The notes under the pieces were generated by a model. It had not been told where the DNA came from and searched no databases. It saw only the letters and a program-made list of their open reading frames with translations. A DNA stretch of 64,000 nt from contig NZ_FODC01000003.1 of NCBI RefSeq assembly GCF_900110275.1, positions 1 through 64,000 of the forward strand. The letters run 5' to 3'. Position numbers and translations under genes: made by a program. This DNA is from Duganella sp. CF517. GTDB taxonomy: Bacteria > Pseudomonadota > Gammaproteobacteria > Burkholderiales > Burkholderiaceae_D. Positions within the stretch are counted from its first letter, which is position 1. Each line of letters begins with the position of its first letter. Positions 8,516-16,456 of the stretch are shown piece by piece.

Positions 8516-8763
8516 GCGTCACCGCAGTCGGGCACCTGCCAGATCAACACTTCGTAGCGCGCCTCGCACGGCGTCGTGCGGTGCGCGCAGCCGTAGCGGC
8601 TTAGCACCTGGTACAGCGGAACAGGATCGCGGTCGATCATCACGCGCAGCCGCTCGTCCGGCCCCAGCGTGTCGAGCGCCTCGAGGATGAGGACCATGGG
8701 TTGGGGCGGCTCCAGCCCGCCGACGTCGAGCAGGCGGGCGCTGCGGTCGTGGTTGTTGTGCAT
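8512..8763 (-). CDS. DUF2249 (TusA-like fold) protein
   Basis: 83 aa from the ATG at 8763, which has AAGGA eight bases upstream; a longer frame from 8817 has no ribosome site and would start upstream of the predicted transcript start. The core LLDVGGLEPPQPMVLILEA, then GPDERLRVMIDRDPVPLY and ARYEVLIWQ, matches the DUF2249 family, small two-layer alpha/beta proteins of the SirA/TusA type common next to NO and anaerobic respiration genes. The exact role is unknown. First gene of the minus-strand operon (DUF2249, NnrS-like, small ORF) behind an FNR box. Confidence 0.85.
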   Translation of the reverse strand: MHNNHDRSARLLDVGGLEPPQPMVLILEALDTLGPDERLRVMIDRDPVPLYQVLSRYGCAHRTTPCEARYEVLIWQVPDCGDA

Positions 8764-8822
8764 CGTGTGGTCCTTGGTGATGTGCTGGACGGCATTGTCC
8801 CATTGGCCCAGGCACAATTTCT

Positions 8823-8836
8823 TTGATGCACATCAA
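8823..8836. promoter_or_regulatory. Perfect FNR/Anr box shared by two divergent promoters
   Basis: TTGAT-GCAC-ATCAA matches the FNR/Anr consensus exactly. Its centre (8829.5) is 41.5-42.5 bases from predicted starts on both sides. On the plus strand TACAGT (8860-8865) serves as -10, giving a start near 8872 before ubiU. On the minus strand GACAAT (8794-8799) serves as -10, giving a start near 8788 before the DUF2249 gene. Both are class II FNR positions, so both operons should be switched on without oxygen. Confidence 0.85.
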
Positions 8837-8908
8837 GGATTCCGGGCTTGACGGCGCGCTACAGTTCGTCCGCCATCCGGCATCGACTTTTTAGCCCCAC
8901 GCCATCCT

Positions 8909-9943
8909 ATGATTCATGCTGATTCCGTTTCATCCGCCGCGCCGCCCATCGAGCTGGTGTGCTCGGCCGGCAGCCTGCCGGCGCTCAAGGCCGCCGTCGA
9001 CCTGGGCGCCGACTGCGTTTACCTCGGCTTTCGCGACGCCACCAACGCGCGCAACTTCGCCGGCCTCAATTTCGACGACGCCGCCATCGCCCAGGGCATC
9101 GCCTACGCGCACGCGCGCGGCCGCAAGGTGCTGCTGGCACTGAACACCTATCCGTAGCCGGAGACCAGCGCGCTATGGCGCGGCGCCATCGACCGCGCGG
9201 CCGCCGCCGGCATCGACGCCGTCATCCTGGCCGATCCCGGCCTGATGCGCCACGCCGCCGACAACTATCCCGATCTTTGCCTGCACCTGTCGGTGCAGGG
9301 CTCGGCCACCAGCGCCGAGGCGATCAATTTTTACCACCGCCAGTTCGGTATCGCCCGCGGGGTGCTGCCGCGCGTGCTGTCGCTGGCGCAGGTCGAACAC
9401 GTCGCCAACAACACCGACGTCGAGATCGAGGTGTTCGGTTTCGGCAGCCTGTGCGTGATGGTCGAGGGCCGCTGCGCGCTGTCGTCGTATGTGACGGGCG
9501 AGTCGCCCAACACGCATGGCGTCTGCTCGCCGGCCAAGGCGGTGCGCTGGCAGCAAAACCCGCGCGGCCTGGAGTCGCGCCTGAACGGCGTGCTGATCGA
9601 CCGCTACACCCCGCAGGAGCACGCCAGCTATCCGACCTTGTGCAAGGGCTGTTTCGAGGTTAACGACGAAACCTATTACGCGGTCGAGGAGCCGACCAGC
9701 CTGAACACCTTGGGACTGCTGCCGCAACTGCTGGCGATGGGCGTGCGCGCGATCAAGATCGATGGGCGCCAGCGCAGCCCCGCCTACCTTGCGCAGGTCA
9801 CGCGCGTGTGGCGCGAGGCGCTCGACCAGTGCCTGCACAATGCCGCGCGCTATGCCGTCAAGCCGGGCTGGATGGCCGAATTGAACACGCTGGCCGAGGG
9901 CCAGCAACACACCTTGGGGGCCTACCACCGCGCCTGGAAATGA
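8909..9943 (+). pseudogene. ubiU: ubiU (U32 family, O2-independent ubiquinone hydroxylation) with in-frame amber codon
   Basis: One continuous frame of 344 positions interrupted only by TAG at 9155-9157 (codon 83), after LLALNTYP and before PETSALWRG. Family members usually carry Gln here, so a single C-to-T change (CAG to TAG) is the likely cause. The rest is well conserved. The four cysteines match the spacing of the 4Fe-4S ligands I recall for E. coli UbiU: GSLC (about 182), GRC (189), GVCSPAK (206) and TLCKGC (245), at +7, +17 and +39. UbiU works with UbiV in anaerobic ring hydroxylation of ubiquinone precursors. A restart at an internal ATG (9245) would lack the N-terminal third. Sequencing error or suppression is possible, but ubiV and ubiT next door are also damaged. 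Confidence 0.85.
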
Positions 9944-9965
9944 CGACATAAACAACGGAGAAACT

Positions 9966-10733
9966 ATGCTCAAACTGGCCCTGGGACCGCTGCTGTACTA
10001 CTGGCCGCGCGAGAAGGTGATGGCGTTTTACGAAGAGGTCGCGGCCTCGCCGGTGGACATCGTCTACCTGGGCGAGACGGTTTGCTCGCGCCGCCACGAA
10101 ATGCGCGCCGCCGACTGGCTGGCGCTAGGCGCGATGCTGGAGGCCGAAGGCAAGCAGGTGGTGATGTCGACCCTGGCGCTGATCGAGTCGAGCGCGGACG
10201 TGACCGCGCTGCGCCGGCTGACGGCCAACGGCCACTTCACCGTCGAAGCCAGCGACATGGGCGCGGTGCAGCTGCTGTCCGGACAGGCGCCGTTCGTCGC
10301 CGGGCCGCACCTGAACATCTACAACCCGCCGACCTTGGCGCTGCTGGCCGGGCTGCTTCACGGCGCGGAACCGCAACCTGCAAAGGACGACTGCCGCTTC
10401 AGCTGCATCGAGCATCCGGACGGGCTGGTCATGCGCACCCGCGAGCAGGAGGATTTCCTGTTCCTCAACGGTATCCAGAGCCAGTCGGCGCTGGTCTACA
10501 ACTTGCTGGGCGAGTTGGGGCGGTTGTGCGAACTGGGCGTCGACGTGGTGCGACTAAGTCCGCAGTCGCAGCACATGGGCAAGATCATCGGCGCGTTCGA
10601 CGCGGTGCGGCGCGGCGCCGCGCCGGCGGCGGCCAGCGCGCGCATGGTGTCGCCGCTGCTGCCGGCGCCTGCCTGCAACGGTTATTGGTACGGTAAGCCG
10701 GGGCTTGAGCATTTGACGGAGGCTGCGGTATGA
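9966..10733 (+). CDS. ubiV: UbiV with an internal deletion removing one Fe-S cysteine
   Basis: 255 aa, where E. coli UbiV is about 290. The N-terminal half (LALGPLLYYWPREKV, VYLGETVCSRRHE with the first cluster Cys, QVVMSTLALIESSADV) and the C-terminal half (FLFLNGIQSQSALVYNLL, DVVRLSPQSQHM, CNGYWYGKPGLEHL) are conserved. Between HLNIYNPPTLALLAGL (ending near residue 123) and the DDCRFSC motif (near 140), about 45-50 residues of the family are missing. These include the segment that normally carries YGHLPLAYSARC with the second cluster Cys. The remaining Cys-x3-Cys pair and first Cys give three of four ligands. The frame stays open, so a product could be made but should not hold a normal cluster. 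It follows the broken ubiU by 22 bases and overlaps ubiT. Confidence 0.85.
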   Translation: MLKLALGPLLYYWPREKVMAFYEEVAASPVDIVYLGETVCSRRHEMRAADWLALGAMLEAEGKQVVMSTLALIESSADVTALRRLTANGHFTVEASDMGAVQLLSGQAPFVAGPHLNIYNPPTLALLAGLLHGAEPQPAKDDCRFSCIEHPDGLVMRTREQEDFLFLNGIQSQSALVYNLLGELGRLCELGVDVVRLSPQSQHMGKIIGAFDAVRRGAAPAAASARMVSPLLPAPACNGYWYGKPGLEHLTEAAV

Positions 10734-11083
10734 CGCCGGGTACTACACATCGCGCCGGCGGCGCGCAGGCGCCGTCGTCGCTGCCCCCGGTGCTGGGCGC
10801 GCTGGGACGGCGCTTGCCGGCCTGGCCGGGATCGCTGCTGTGCGTGGCCGCGCTGAACCTGGTGTTGCGGCCGCATTTGCCCGACGACGTGCGCGCCAGC
10901 CTGGAAGGCAGGCATCTGCGCGTGCATGTCAAGGATGCGGGTGTCGGGTTCGACTTCACGTGGCGCGATGCGGGGTTCGCGGCTTTGCAGGCGGGGCCCG
11001 TGCCGGATCTGGAGATCGGGGCCAGCGCGCGGGATTTCGTCGCGCTGGCCAGGCGCGAGCAGGACCTGCGAGGAGTCACGTAG
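10730..11083 (+). CDS. ubiT: UbiT (SCP2-like) truncated at the C-terminus by a repeat element
   Basis: 117 aa, where UbiT is usually about 170. The visible part matches the SCP2-like lipid-binding domain (SLEGRHLRVHVKDAG, GFDFTWRDAGF, DLEIGASARDFVALARREQD). The normal continuation, in which a DPDTLFF..R.L..EGDTELGL-type segment forms the core, is absent. Instead the frame reads LRGVT and stops at a TAG (11081-11083) lying in the left end of the palindromic element at 11077-11174. UbiT supports anaerobic ubiquinone synthesis, probably by binding the lipid intermediates. It starts inside the end of ubiV. With ubiU and ubiV also damaged, the pathway is probably dead here. Confidence 0.8.
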   Translation: MTPGTTHRAGGAQAPSSLPPVLGALGRRLPAWPGSLLCVAALNLVLRPHLPDDVRASLEGRHLRVHVKDAGVGFDFTWRDAGFAALQAGPVPDLEIGASARDFVALARREQDLRGVT

Positions 11084-11174
11084 GGCGGATTAGGCGGAAA
11101 GCCGCAGTCGGCCATCGTTAAGCCGTCGATAACGCATGCATGGCCGATTACGCTTCGCTAATCCGCACTACGTG
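11077..11174. repeat. 98-bp palindromic MITE/REP-like element
   Basis: The ends are inverted repeats: CACGTAGGGCGGATTAGGCG at the left and CGCTAATCCGCACTACGTG at the right, identical apart from one substitution and one extra G. An inner pair, CGGCCAT (11109-11115) and ATGGCCG (11140-11146), would extend the hairpin. GTAGGGCGGATTA-type palindromes are widespread in proteobacterial intergenic regions. No open reading frame inside. Its left end supplies the stop codon of ubiT. Confidence 0.8.
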
Positions 11175-11202
11175 ATTTAGAAGATCGTTCGCGTTTGGGG
11201 CA

Positions 11203-11795
11203 TCAGTGGCTGCGGCGCATAGCGAAGCGCGGGAACAATGGCGCGATGCTCGCCAGCGTGTCCTCGCCGGGATAGCCGGCAATGGCGGCGGCAACCAGCG
11301 CTTCGTTGTCGCAGCCGGTGGCGCGGAACTCCTGGAGCACGTAGTTGGCGACGCCCATGCCGGCCAGCGTGTTCGCCAGCTCCATCAGCACCGGCGGTGG
11401 CAACTGCGCCGGATGCACCGTGGTGCGGCATTCGTAGTCGACGCCGCTGGCGATGATCGCCTGCACACTCTCGCGCGCCGGCCGGCGACGCCGGTAATCT
11501 CCGCATAGCGGTCGAACGGCGCCTTGACGTCGAAGCCGACCCAATCCCACATCGGCAGGACTTTCTGCAGCTCCGGATAGATGCACGCGGTCTCTAGGCC
11601 GACTTTGAAGCCCAGCGCGCGCACCTGCTGGATTGCGCCGCCCAGCGCCGGGTCCATGGTGGCCTCGCCGCCGCAGAACACCACCGCATCGAGCAGGCCG
11701 ACGCGCCGCTGTAGCCCCGCCAGCAGCGTGCTCCACGACAGCGGACTGTCGCGGGTGCGCTCCTGCAAATGCGGGCCCGAGCATTTTTCCCGCAT
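11203..11795 (-). pseudogene. NrdG-like anaerobic ribonucleotide reductase activase remnant (5' truncated, frameshifted)
   Basis: Two minus-strand frames together make a radical-SAM activase of NrdG type. The first reads PHLQERTRDSPLSWSTLLAG, LLDAVVFCGGEATMDPALGG, ETACIYPELQKVLPMWDWVG and FDVKAPFDRYAEITGVAG; the second continues PARESVQAIIASGVDYECRT to PLFPRFAMRRSH. The join near 11482-11487 fits loss of one C (GGCCGG in place of GGCCCGG). The 5' end is missing: the CxxxCxxC cluster motif is reduced to REKCSGPHLQ, and the sequence then runs into the head of the divergent carbonic anhydrase remnant. The usual partner nrdD is not present. NrdG makes the glycyl radical of the O2-sensitive reductase, so this is another lost anaerobic function. 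Confidence 0.8.
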
Positions 11796-12419
11796 TCATT
11801 ATTTCCACACAGCCAATCCCTGTACGACAACCTGCGCGCGGGGCAGCGGCCCGGTACGTTGCTGATCGGCTGCTGCGACTCGCGGGTCGCTCCGGCGCTC
11901 ATGACCGGCAGCGACCCGGGTGACATGTTCGTCGTGCGCAACATCGCCAATTTGGTGCCGCCGTGCACGCCGACGGCGTCGGCCGGTGTCAGTTCGGCGA
12001 TTGAGTTCGCTGTTTGCGAGCTTGAGGTCGAGCGCGTGATCGTATTAGGGCACGCGCGCTGCGGCGGCATCCGCGCGCTGATGGCGCCGCGCAAGGCCGA
12101 ACGCGAAACTAACTTCGTCGGACAGTGGATGCGCATCGCCGAGCCGGTGGCCGCCCGCGTCCGGCGCGACCTGGGCCATCGCGACAGCGCCGAGCAGCAC
12201 CACGCGTGCGAACTGGCCAGCATCCTGTTGTCGCTCGCTAACTTGTTGACGTATCGCTGGCTCAAGCGCCGCGTCGACGAAGGCAAGCTCAAGCTGCACG
12301 GCTAGTATTTCGATTTGGAGAGCGGCACTTTGATGGCCTACTCGGCCAGGCAACAGCAGTTCCTGCCGCTGGTTTGTCCGTTGCCCGCCCGCCGCGCGCT
12401 GGACGAGGTGGCCGCGTAA
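11769..12419 (+). pseudogene. Beta-class carbonic anhydrase remnant (5' truncated, amber codon)
   Basis: The frame gives SLYDNLRAGQRPGTLLIG, CCDSRVAPALMTGSDPGDMF, VVRNIANLVPP, AIEFAVCELEVERVIVLG and HARCGGIRAL, clearly a beta carbonic anhydrase with its zinc ligands Cys, His and Cys. It stops at TAG (12303-12305) after KLKLHG, but the same frame continues YFDLESGTLMAYSARQQQ to PARRALDEVAA and a TAA at 12417-12419. Family members read HGWYFD here, so TGG to TAG is likely. The N-terminus is also abnormal: the first ~14 residues are antisense to the NrdG-like remnant and no normal start is seen. CCDSRVAP replaces the usual DP after the catalytic DSR. Confidence 0.8.
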
Positions 12420-12486
12420 CAGTTTCGCCTCCCATACCCGGCGGAAGCCGAAGATGGCCTGGTGACTACGGTTGGCGAAAGCACGG

Positions 12487-12741
12487 TTACAACGACGAGA
12501 TCAACTTCGCGCCACAAGCGGTGAGGTCGTCGTGATAGGCATAAGAACGGCCTTCATGTTTGGCGCCGACACCATCTGGTTTGATCGGGAAGTTCCCTTT
12601 GCATTGTGGGCAAAAGGTCATGTCGTCAGCCAGTGCTGCTGGTTTGCCCATCACCACCGTGTCTGAGGAGGCCGCGATCACCTTGCCCCCGTGGTCTGTT
12701 TTGTCACCGAGGCGGATGACACCCCGTCCTTCATGTTTCAT
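12487..12741 (-). CDS. PAAR-domain spike-tip protein
   Basis: 84 aa. The stretch GVIRLGDKTDHGGKVIAAS, then SDTVVMGKPAALADDMTFC and a CPQC pair, is the PAAR motif family that caps the VgrG trimer of T6SS and sharpens the spike. The length is that of a stand-alone PAAR without a fused effector. The ribosome site AAGGA precedes the ATG. It is the last gene of the minus-strand T6SS effector operon, 28 bases after the Sel1-type gene, so it probably supplies the tip for loading the phospholipase effectors encoded upstream. Confidence 0.9.
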   Translation of the reverse strand: MKHEGRGVIRLGDKTDHGGKVIAASSDTVVMGKPAALADDMTFCPQCKGNFPIKPDGVGAKHEGRSYAYHDDLTACGAKLISSL

Positions 12742-12769
12742 GACATTTCCTTTTCGATGAGCTGAGCAG

Positions 12770-14386
12770 TTACTCTTTGATGGCGGTGTTGATGTTAACA
12801 GGCGCGTCGTCCATCAGATGCCATGTGATCTCGGTGGCGGATATGTCGAGCCACCAGTCGTACTTCGGCTGCGGGAAAGGCTGGCCGGCGACAACCCAGG
12901 CTTGACGCCAGTGCTGATTAACCGCGCCGGCCAATGGGTGAGTGGCCGGAAGCCATGGCTGCCAAGTGCCGGTCCTGGTGCATGTCTCATCGGCCCGGCG
13001 GCTGACGAACGGCTTCGGCCGTGCAACGTGTCGGATCAGATGCTTTGGAGCCCTTGGTTCGACCACGTCCTCCGCGTGCCAGGCGGTGACCCAGTACTCC
13101 CAAGTGACGTCCGGGAGCGATTTTTCAGGCGCATGATTGGACATCGGTATCTGGCTGAACGGTTCGTTCTGTTTGTAGAGGCCAGGTTGGATCGGTTGGC
13201 TCTGGGCGTCGGTAACAGGAGCCATCTTGGTGGTGAGAGGGCGCCAGTAGCCCTCGTGGGGCGCCCGTGGCGCTTTCGTGGTGATGTCTGTCTTGCGTAA
13301 GACTAGTTCTGGCGGCACAAAGAAGCGCGAACTGTTTGGCGGCGCCACGGATATGTTTAGGGATTCAACCGGAGAGACGCCCATGGCGGCTCGGACCAGA
13401 GTGTCGCGGTCGCCATTCCAGGGCGGCAGCGCGGCCGGCGGGAGAGGGAGCACCCTATCCAAGTTCGGAAAGCGCCGGAAGCGGTCGAAGAACAGCGCAT
13501 CCCCTAATAGTGCGTAACGTTCTGCACGTGCCTTATCAATGAATGGGGCCAACATGTCGGCCAGGTTGAACGGCTTGCTGAATTCAATGGATAGATCATT
13601 TGCGCAATCCTCACAGCCAAGCCTGACGCCATGATGTAAAACGCGGAATGCTTGTTCTTTTTCTTCTTTAGTTGGATCACGCAGGGCAGGTATTTTGAGT
13701 TTTAACATTAAGAAATATGCCGCCTGCCCGTAGCCTTGCCCAACGGAACAAGCTAGCATTTTCATCGAGACCGGCCTGTTTGCCCAGTAGCTGCGTGTGT
13801 CGTTGTCCGCTGCTGCCCCTAACCTTTCGCCCAAATATGCCATCGCCTCCGGATTGCCCATCAATGCAGCTCTTTGCCAGAGCGCGTATGCGCGCGTGGC
13901 ATCTGCTTGCACGCCCGTGGCATTTTTGTAGTAGGTCCCCATCCGGTCATAGGCCGCAGGGATTCCTAACTCCATGGCTTTTTCTATTAGTTTCACCGCA
14001 TCATTAGTATCATGGCTGGGGCTTTTTCCTTCCACAAAAAGACTGGCTAAATTAATCATCGCTTTCCAGTGATTGCGTTGAGCCGCCAGGCGCGTGAAGT
14101 GGACCACTTGCTGCGGGTCGCGATCCTGGAGAAATATTTGGGGGTTTTCCAAGGCCTGTGCCTGGAAAAACCAAGCCTCTGCTTGCGCATCGATTGGGAT
14201 GAGTTTCGCGGCCTCGATGGAGCAATCAAAATCAGGCATGTGAGGATTAAACAAGGGAAGACTGACAGAGCGGATTGGCATATCCTCTGAAGCGGTTGTC
14301 ATGATGTGGCCCAATACGATAGAGATGACGATAGCTGGCACGACGGCCAAGGAGATATAGACTGTAGGTGAGAGAGGAGGTCGCAT
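12770..14386 (-). CDS. Sel1-repeat putative immunity protein, copy 1
   Basis: 538 aa. One N-terminal membrane segment (residues ~8-30), then Sel1-like repeats (NHWKAMINLASLFVEGKSP, AYDRMGTYYKNATGV, ALMGNPEAMAYLGERLG), a middle domain with RRFPNLDRVLPLPPAALPPW, and a C-terminal domain with EYWVTAWHAEDVVEP and GTWQPWLPATHPLAGAV. Sel1-repeat proteins encoded directly after Tle5-type phospholipase effectors are known T6SS immunity proteins, and the C-terminal part resembles polyimmunity domains of the Imm71/72 type; this assignment is from memory. The start immediately follows the stop of the phospholipase gene (TAA then ATG, no gap), so translation is coupled. Paralogue of 19221-20840 and visibly AT-richer than it. 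Confidence 0.75.
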   Translation of the reverse strand: MRPPLSPTVYISLAVVPAIVISIVLGHIMTTASEDMPIRSVSLPLFNPHMPDFDCSIEAAKLIPIDAQAEAWFFQAQALENPQIFLQDRDPQQVVHFTRLAAQRNHWKAMINLASLFVEGKSPSHDTNDAVKLIEKAMELGIPAAYDRMGTYYKNATGVQADATRAYALWQRAALMGNPEAMAYLGERLGAAADNDTRSYWANRPVSMKMLACSVGQGYGQAAYFLMLKLKIPALRDPTKEEKEQAFRVLHHGVRLGCEDCANDLSIEFSKPFNLADMLAPFIDKARAERYALLGDALFFDRFRRFPNLDRVLPLPPAALPPWNGDRDTLVRAAMGVSPVESLNISVAPPNSSRFFVPPELVLRKTDITTKAPRAPHEGYWRPLTTKMAPVTDAQSQPIQPGLYKQNEPFSQIPMSNHAPEKSLPDVTWEYWVTAWHAEDVVEPRAPKHLIRHVARPKPFVSRRADETCTRTGTWQPWLPATHPLAGAVNQHWRQAWVVAGQPFPQPKYDWWLDISATEITWHLMDDAPVNINTAIKE

Positions 14387-16423
14387 TTAACCTATCCTTA
14401 TGGTAGAGCTGCGTTCATCTTCTAGAGGTAATAGATAGCCATATAAGCCGAGTCCACCGTTTTTCGATTCCTTATTCTGCGACATGCACTTCTTCCAGAG
14501 GACATACGTCTCACTTATGTCTTTCCTGCCCCCATCCCCACCGGTTGCCGAAGCATTGCTGTGATTTGACCAAATTCTCTGGCGCAGATCCCGGACAAGT
14601 TGGGGGTTCACTGTGGCGAGATTGATTTCACTGTCCACCGCCATACTGCGGATGTTCAGGTTCGCGCTGCCTACCGTCATGAACGTGTCGTCAACCAGCA
14701 AAAGCTTGGAATGAATGTAAATTTCCCGGTAGCGCCATTCGCAGCCGACGCAGTCGCAAGCATTGAGCATGGCGACGGACACCTTCAGTCCGAATTCGGT
14801 TTCCAACCTCATCGCCGTAGGTTTGTCGATCGAGTTGGCGTGACGGACGACGTCCGATACAGCCGTATGCCCCGCAAAGCGCTGCGTCGAGCCGTGATTT
14901 TGCTGCCCTGCCGCGCGCTCGTTAGCACTCTTGATGAGCTTTTCCTGACCCGTCATCGTTTCCTGTTGTCCAAGAACCGCCAACGCGTCATATGTGCGCG
15001 GAACCATTTGTGTCACTTCGGGCACAGGAATAACCACAAAAACGTGCATGACCGGCATACTTTCCGCGTCCTTCCCCGCCTTCTTGCAGCCCAGGCTCCA
15101 GCGCTCGGCAACCTTGCGACGTGATTCCAGTAAGCGCCGCGACCAGTCCTCGTACTGAAAATATTGATTTTCGATATACATGTAGCCTGCGGCCATCGTG
15201 GCGATATCCGTGGCCTGGAAATACAAGTCGCGGATGCTCGTATCCTGATCCTCGGGCTGGGTACGGATGACCTGGACGCTGCAATCGCCGGGTTCTGCGG
15301 CGCGTTTCAAAGCGGCGGGGACGATATCTTCCGTCCCCGTTGCGGCGGCGACGGCCATCGCGCCTTCCAGCGTGCCGGAATCGCTTTTGGCTTTGTGCCA
15401 GGCCGAAATGAAGTTCTTGTTAATGGCGATGAGCGCGCCGCCGCCGTCCAACCTGCAAGCGTAGTCCTGAAACGGCTTGAGCGTATGGAAATCATCGTCT
15501 ATGCAGCGCTCGCGCTTTGGGTTGTCAACCTTGTGCGTATTCGTGTCCCAGTAGTCGGTGATCGAATTGAGGCCCATGATATAGCCGACGGCCTTGGCGC
15601 CGTCTTTGTAGGCAAAATCGATCAGGATAGGCTTTTGATGGTGACTCCCGAAATTTTTCAAGATTCCAAATTCCACAGTCGATGGCGTTGGAGACTTTGT
15701 CTGATTCGCATGTGCTTCCAGCGACATCTTGATCGCTTTCGCATCGGTGCCGCGCAGGCGGACTTCAACGTTCTCAAGCAGATTCTTAAAGGCGGCTTTA
15801 TACCAGCTAAAGCAGTATTCTTCGCGCGCCAGCAAGGGAACGTCATCAACCTTTGCCGTGAAAGCCCATGGTTCGACAACTTGGTTGCGGGTGTGTGTTC
15901 TGTAGATGGTAGAGCGCCTTTGACGCTGGGCCGCTAGCATGGCGAGGCTGCTTTGCGCGCTGATTTGGGCAGCATACTTCACGTCGATATCCGTCTGACA
16001 CCATGGGCGCGTACCATGCGTATGGCCGGGCATATTACATGGGTTTTTCGTATTCACAGCGCCCCAGTCATACCAGACCAGCAAGCGAACCTTGACGCCG
16101 CGCTTGCCAGCCGCAATGAGCAGATCGCCATACGTTTCGCCGCGCGGCCACGTGCCGCCATCGCCGCGCACCAGTTCCATCCCCGGATCGAAACCCCAGC
16201 AGCAAATATCGATGCTCTTTTCGGCTAGCGCGATTTGCCTGGCGATGTCGGCAAAGCCTTCTTCGCCGCAGATAAACATGGTGAGGCGGTTATTGTGGGT
16301 AATTGGATGCGACGCGTGTCCCCGCTTGTTGCGCATCTCCGCAAACCATTGCACCGTGCTCGTCGCGGTACGGGCAACTTCGTCGATATGCGTGGTTTCC
16401 TTGCGTTTGATTGGATCGGTCAT
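14387..16423 (-). CDS. Tle5-like phospholipase D T6SS effector, copy 1
   Basis: 678 aa. It has two HKD motifs of the phospholipase D superfamily: SHHQKPILID near residue 262 and IHSKLLLVDD near 572, the latter followed by TVGSANLNIRSM. Other conserved parts are NNRLTMFICGEEGFADI and YMYIENQYFQYEDWSRRLL. PLD-type effectors (Tle5) are delivered by VgrG/PAAR into neighbouring cells and attack phosphatidylethanolamine in membranes. GGAGA lies just before the ATG at 16423. It follows vgrG by 33 bases and is directly followed by the Sel1-type putative immunity gene. Copy 2 (20844-22886) is nearly the same in the catalytic halves and differs most in residues ~130-240. Confidence 0.88.
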   Translation of the reverse strand: MTDPIKRKETTHIDEVARTATSTVQWFAEMRNKRGHASHPITHNNRLTMFICGEEGFADIARQIALAEKSIDICCWGFDPGMELVRGDGGTWPRGETYGDLLIAAGKRGVKVRLLVWYDWGAVNTKNPCNMPGHTHGTRPWCQTDIDVKYAAQISAQSSLAMLAAQRQRRSTIYRTHTRNQVVEPWAFTAKVDDVPLLAREEYCFSWYKAAFKNLLENVEVRLRGTDAKAIKMSLEAHANQTKSPTPSTVEFGILKNFGSHHQKPILIDFAYKDGAKAVGYIMGLNSITDYWDTNTHKVDNPKRERCIDDDFHTLKPFQDYACRLDGGGALIAINKNFISAWHKAKSDSGTLEGAMAVAAATGTEDIVPAALKRAAEPGDCSVQVIRTQPEDQDTSIRDLYFQATDIATMAAGYMYIENQYFQYEDWSRRLLESRRKVAERWSLGCKKAGKDAESMPVMHVFVVIPVPEVTQMVPRTYDALAVLGQQETMTGQEKLIKSANERAAGQQNHGSTQRFAGHTAVSDVVRHANSIDKPTAMRLETEFGLKVSVAMLNACDCVGCEWRYREIYIHSKLLLVDDTFMTVGSANLNIRSMAVDSEINLATVNPQLVRDLRQRIWSNHSNASATGGDGGRKDISETYVLWKKCMSQNKESKNGGLGLYGYLLPLEDERSSTIRIG

Positions 16424-16456
16424 AGCTTTCTCCGTATAGGTATGGCAAGGCCGCGT

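Noticed and set aside
9155..9157. TAG in ubiU as a recoded sense codon
   Set aside because: No context for recoding; the neighbouring ubiV, ubiT, nrdG-like and carbonic anhydrase genes are independently damaged, so mutation is simpler.
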